Assembly: GCF_900660545.1 (NCBI RefSeq)
Contig: NZ_LR214986.1
Span: forward strand, 744,001 to 808,000
Origin: Mycoplasmopsis cynos
Lineage (GTDB): Bacteria > Bacillota_I > Bacilli_A > Mycoplasmatales > Metamycoplasmataceae
DNA length: 64,000 nt
Direction of reading: 5' to 3'
Shown: piece after piece, positions 60,601 through 64,000 of the stretch
Position numbering within the stretch: the stretch's first letter is position 1
Layout: every line of letters begins with the position of its first letter
Made by a program: the position numbers and the translations under genes
Notes under the pieces: model-generated
The model's input: only the letters and a program-made list of their open reading frames with translations
Told to the model about the DNA's origin: nothing
Databases searched by the model: none

Positions 60601-62996
60601 ACATTTTTTTCTTGAATATCAACTGATTTTAATTTCCATCAAGTTGATGTTTGTTTTGTCGAAGTAATTCTAATTCCAGTCATTAAGCCGGCATTTTCTG
60701 GAACTGTATAGGTAATTTCTTTTTTATCCTTAAAATCAAGTGTTCCATTTTCTAAATCTATAACTTGATTATTATAAAGTTTTTGAATTTTTAAAAATTC
60801 CATTTTATCATTGCTATCTTGAAGAATTCTAATACTTTTAATCTCTTTTGCACTTTCAAAATGAATTTCAATCCCTTGATCTTTACCTACATTCCCATTA
60901 TTTGCACTTGATAATCAAGCCAAAGTTGAATCATTATGGTCAATAATATAATCGAGTTTATTATTTTTTGCATTATCATTAATGCTTGAGTGCTTTGCTA
61001 TTTCTAAATTATAACCGACCACTTGATCTTTTTTATTGTTATTATTTTTAATATTTGTATTAAGAATTTTATTTGACATATAATCAAGAAGTCAAGTAGT
61101 AAAGGGTTGAATATGTTGTACTCCTACTTCCGCATATTGAATTGAACCTAAATAATCAAATCCATGTTGTGTTCTAGCCTTTTGAATTAATGTTTTAGCT
61201 TTATTTAAATTTAAAACAAAATCAGTTTTATCACCTTGGTTTAGTTTAATAAGTCCATCAAGAGCCAAAGTTAATCCTTGATATAGTTCAATTGATGATT
61301 CAATTCAGTATCTAATTTGATAGTATAAATCTCGATTAACTACACTATTTTTAATGGTAAGTGCATCATTATATAATTCTTCAAATTCAACTTTTAAATC
61401 TTTAATATTATCAACTAAAAAATTATTAGTTTCTAGTGAAGTACGGACCTTAGCTAATTTCTTTTTTAATTCAATCGATTCTTCTAAAGCAACAACTCTT
61501 CCATCCATATTTTGATTAATCATATGTTTTGCTAGATTTCTAAATGCTTTTGATTCAGCTGTTTCTTGATATGAATTATTAGTAACATAATTAAATGCAT
61601 CACTATATGTTTGATCAATGTGTGCATCATCTTTTCAAATATTTCAAGTATAATCTGCTGCTCCAAATAATGCTACTTTTGACGGTTCAGATTGTTGCAT
61701 TGGATTTAAAACAATACCTTGGACTTTTTTAGGATCGACATTTTTATGCAAAAATTCACGATATCCACCTAAGATTAAATGATTTTTACTATTATCTGAA
61801 CAAGGTCAATTTATTCAAAGTAATGGACCTCTATTAGTATTTGAGTAAAATTTATTAGTAAATTCTGGAGATACTTCACCTCAGGTTTTACCTCCAGTCA
61901 TAACAATTTGAACTTCATTTGGGAATCTTTTGAAATAGCTTTGTCCATATCCTGCATATTCATTAACGACAAAAGGTAAAACAACTTTCAAATCATGATA
62001 TTTAGTTTGTTTTAATTCTTTTAATCAAGTAACCATATCAATTAACAATCTTTCTTGAATTCTAATATCGGCTCTTGCGACATCATCTGCTAAGATCCCA
62101 ATTTGTCTTACACCAGCTTGAATAACTTGTAAAAATTTGTTTTTGAGGTCTTTTACTCCTTGATCATAATCATTATCTAATCTAGTTCCAAAAAATGGGT
62201 GCAAGGTATAAATGTATCTTACTTTTGTTCTATTTCCCTCTCGTGCTAAAGGTTTTATTAAGTTCTCTATTTCACTTTCAGTGTATAATTCTCTTCATTT
62301 ATGACTATGCTTTGGATCATCCTTTGGCGCATAAAAATAACCATTTAATTTATAATAACTTCCTCATCTCATATAGTTTAATCTATCTTGCAGGCTCCAT
62401 GGATTTCCATAATATCCTTCAATCGCGCCACGAGTTTTTATATCAGCATAGTCATTGATGTTAAATTCTTCTATTTCTAATCCATTAAGTTGATTAAAAA
62501 TATGTCATAATGAAGTTACTCCATAATAACTAGCATCTTCGCCAGAGGCATAAATACTAATTACATTATCTTTAGAATTTAAAACATAACTATCAATTTT
62601 ATTCATTAAATTAGTGTCAGGCATTAAATTTTTACTTTTAAGATAATCATCAACAAAAGTATCTTTATTGTCTTTTAATCCAATTAATACATTTGTTTTT
62701 CCTGAAATGATTTTATTAGAAATCTTATATTTAATCTTTCTTAAATTTAAAGTTTCTTCAAATCTTTCCAACACTGCGCTATCAACCCCATCTTCAACTA
62801 CCAAATTAATCTCAGGTGTTATTAAAAAGTGTTTATTATAATATTCTATTGAATGAACAGATGGATAAATTTTATATTCTTTATGATTAGTTACAACTTG
62901 TCTAGAGGTTGCAGGGTTATTTGAACTAAGCATCGCAACTAAACCGCTTGCACTCGCCAAACTTATTATAGCTTTTAAGGTCTTTTTAATACTCAT
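57633..62996 (-). CDS. GH84 hyaluronidase / O-GlcNAcase, surface anchored
   Basis: A 1787-residue surface glycosidase starting at ATG 62994-62996 (SD AGGAG), with many UGA Trp codons. A signal-like N-terminus is followed by a GH20-like N domain (about 40-180) and the GH84 barrel: [23 protein letters not shown], and the catalytic Asp pair in GILADDVA (about 304-305). [17 protein letters not shown] and DYTWN follow. After about residue 640 come two or more F5/8-type carbohydrate-binding domains, FIVAR-like helical repeats, a Pro/Lys linker (about 1700-1750) and a C-terminal helix with KKKSKK. The family releases N-acetylglucosamine from hyaluronan or O-GlcNAc proteins. A virulence role is known for mycoplasma relatives; the substrate here is inferred. 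Confidence 0.88.
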
Positions 62997-63424
62997 ATAA
63001 TTCTCCTAAATATTAATTTTCATACTACTAATACAAAAAAATTATAACAAGGTACCTTAATTATGTCTACTTATAGCAAAGTGTATCAATGATTTATAAA
63101 AAAATTTTTTAAACTATATTATAGTCTTAAATGTTCAAAATGTCAATTAGGTAATTGAATTATAAATTCAATAAATAACATTATTCCATAATACATAAAA
63201 GGTGATTTTGCAATGATAATTCCATATGCTTTTTAAGATAAAAAAATCAAGACTTTTGCCTTAAATTTTTCATTCTTTCTTTAAGTTTTATTAATAGATG
63301 TTAAAACAAGTTATCAAAAAAATGCTTCTTGATTTTAGTTAGAACCCTTAATTTAGCACTTAAAATTTGTGTCACTTTAAAAATATTAATTTATGCATTA
63401 TTTAAAATTTTGTATAATATATGT
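62997..63424. other. Intergenic region before tRNA-Lys
   Basis: About 430 AT-rich bases with no gene. It holds the GH84 gene SD and promoter (minus strand) and the tRNA-Lys promoter. Confidence 0.45.
63391..63418 (+). promoter_or_regulatory. tRNA-Lys promoter
   Basis: TATAAT at 63413-63418, seven bases before the tRNA start, with a weak -35 (TTATGC, 63391-63396) 16 bases upstream. Confidence 0.5.
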
Positions 63425-63500
63425 GCATTGTTAGCTCAGTCGGTAGAGCAGCTGGCTCTTAACCAGCGGGTCGCAGGTTCGATCCCTGTACAATGTACCA
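63425..63500 (+). tRNA. tRNA-Lys (anticodon CTT)
   Basis: A 76-base tRNA with acceptor GCATTGT / ACAATGT (first pair G-U), D arm AGCTCAGTCGGTAGAGC, anticodon stem GCTGG / CCAGC with loop CTCTTAA (anticodon CTT), T arm GCAGGTTCGATCCCTGT, discriminator A and encoded CCA. Confidence 0.92.
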
Positions 63501-63518
63501 TATCATTTATTGGCCAAT

Positions 63519-63544
63519 AACTACTTATTTAAGTAGTTTTTTTA
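63519..63544 (+). terminator. tRNA-Lys terminator
   Basis: AACTACTT (63519-63526) / AAGTAGTT (63531-63538), then TTTTTT, 19 bases after the tRNA. Confidence 0.75.
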
Positions 63545-63661
63545 TTTTCTTAGTTCTTTTAAAAATTATTCTTAACATTATTCTAAAAAAGTATTAAAAT
63601 AATTATAGATACATGACAATTATATTGTTGTGTTCTTTCTTTTTTTAGTTTGGAGGTTAGA

Positions 63662-64000
63662 TTGAATAAAAAAAATAAAGAAGACCAAAAACAATTAAGT
63701 AATGAAGAGACTATAGAAAATGAAAAGATAGAAAATGAAGGCTTCCTCACTAGTGTTTTTGGGAAAGAAAAACAAGATGAAATAGCAGACGCTTTAATGG
63801 GAAAAGATATTTTTTCAAATCGTCTTGTTAAAAAGAATACAATTTACAACAGAACCAGAATGTCGAACTTTGGTATTAAATTAAGTAAATTATATTCACA
63901 AATGTCAACATGAAAATTAGTATTAATTACTACAATTACAGCAATTTTCTTTGGAGTAATTAGTGTTTTCTTTGTCAAAAATGTCGGAATATACAATTTT
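63662..64000 (+). CDS. YitT-like membrane protein, N-terminal part
   Basis: The first 113 codons of a gene that runs off the window. The start is taken as TTG 63662, five bases after a strong GGAGG. A charged cytoplasmic lead of about 85 residues is followed by a membrane helix (TWKLVLITTITAIFFGVISVFF) and VKNVGIYNF. This resembles the start of mycoplasma YitT/DUF2179-type membrane proteins. The family call rests on a short segment only. Confidence 0.45.

Overview
The window comes from a mollicute of the Mycoplasma type. The DNA is very AT-rich, and nearly every housekeeping gene reads through in-frame UGA codons at positions where its family has tryptophan. UGA is therefore read as Trp here, and all gene limits below use that code. 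Gene content (spermidine/putrescine potABCD, an ECF folate-type S component, DnaB, GyrB, ArgS and CysS with neighbouring RlmB, rpoE-fba, a GH84 glycosidase) fits a host-associated mycoplasma, perhaps of the hominis/synoviae side of the group. I cannot name the species.

Layout. (1) 1-13.7 kb is an accessory, rearranged region. A large GA-repeat surface protein gene is present twice in direct orientation: a 5' part at 1-1493, cut by the window edge, and a full 1406-aa copy at 7650-11870. Each copy carries its upstream region and the tail of an amino-acid permease gene. Between the copies lie a frameshifted IS256-type element, an HNH endonuclease gene, an inverted remnant of the same IS end, and a decayed IS1202/ISNCY-type transposase. 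(2) 12.2-17.1 kb, minus strand: permease, Lon, uracil phosphoribosyltransferase. (3) 17.1-25 kb, plus strand: nadE, yebC, a ZIP metal transporter, then gdpP-rplI-dnaB and a CBS/DUF21 membrane protein. (4) 25.3-39.2 kb, mostly minus strand: an unusual 827-aa protein coupled to an ECF S component, tRNA-Trp(CCA) on the plus strand, pyrG, gpmI, the potABCD operon and the rpsF-ssb-rpsR operon. (5) 39.4-50.6 kb: topA, a DUF2130 protein, deoB, a coiled-coil lipoprotein, and the cysS-rlmB-sigma-like group divergent from argS. (6) 50.7-57.4 kb: rpoE-fba, a lipoprotein nuclease, gyrB, a tail-anchored mycoplasma-type protein, smpB and tmRNA. (7) 57.6-64 kb: a 1787-aa wall-less-surface GH84 hyaluronidase/O-GlcNAcase, tRNA-Lys(CTT) and the start of a YitT-like membrane protein.

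How the parts connect. The region combines nucleotide salvage and synthesis (upp, pyrG, deoB), parts of glycolysis (gpmI, fba), NAD synthesis, polyamine and folate uptake, replication and topology (dnaB, gyrB, topA, ssb), and ribosome rescue (smpB plus tmRNA, with Lon as the likely protease for tagged products). Three surface or secreted factors (GA protein, GH84 enzyme, nuclease) would act on host molecules. The most interesting signals are the direct duplication interrupted by IS elements, the inverted IS ends around the HNH gene, a long hairpin that would bury the Shine-Dalgarno of potA, and the degenerate ATPase-like partner of the ECF S component.
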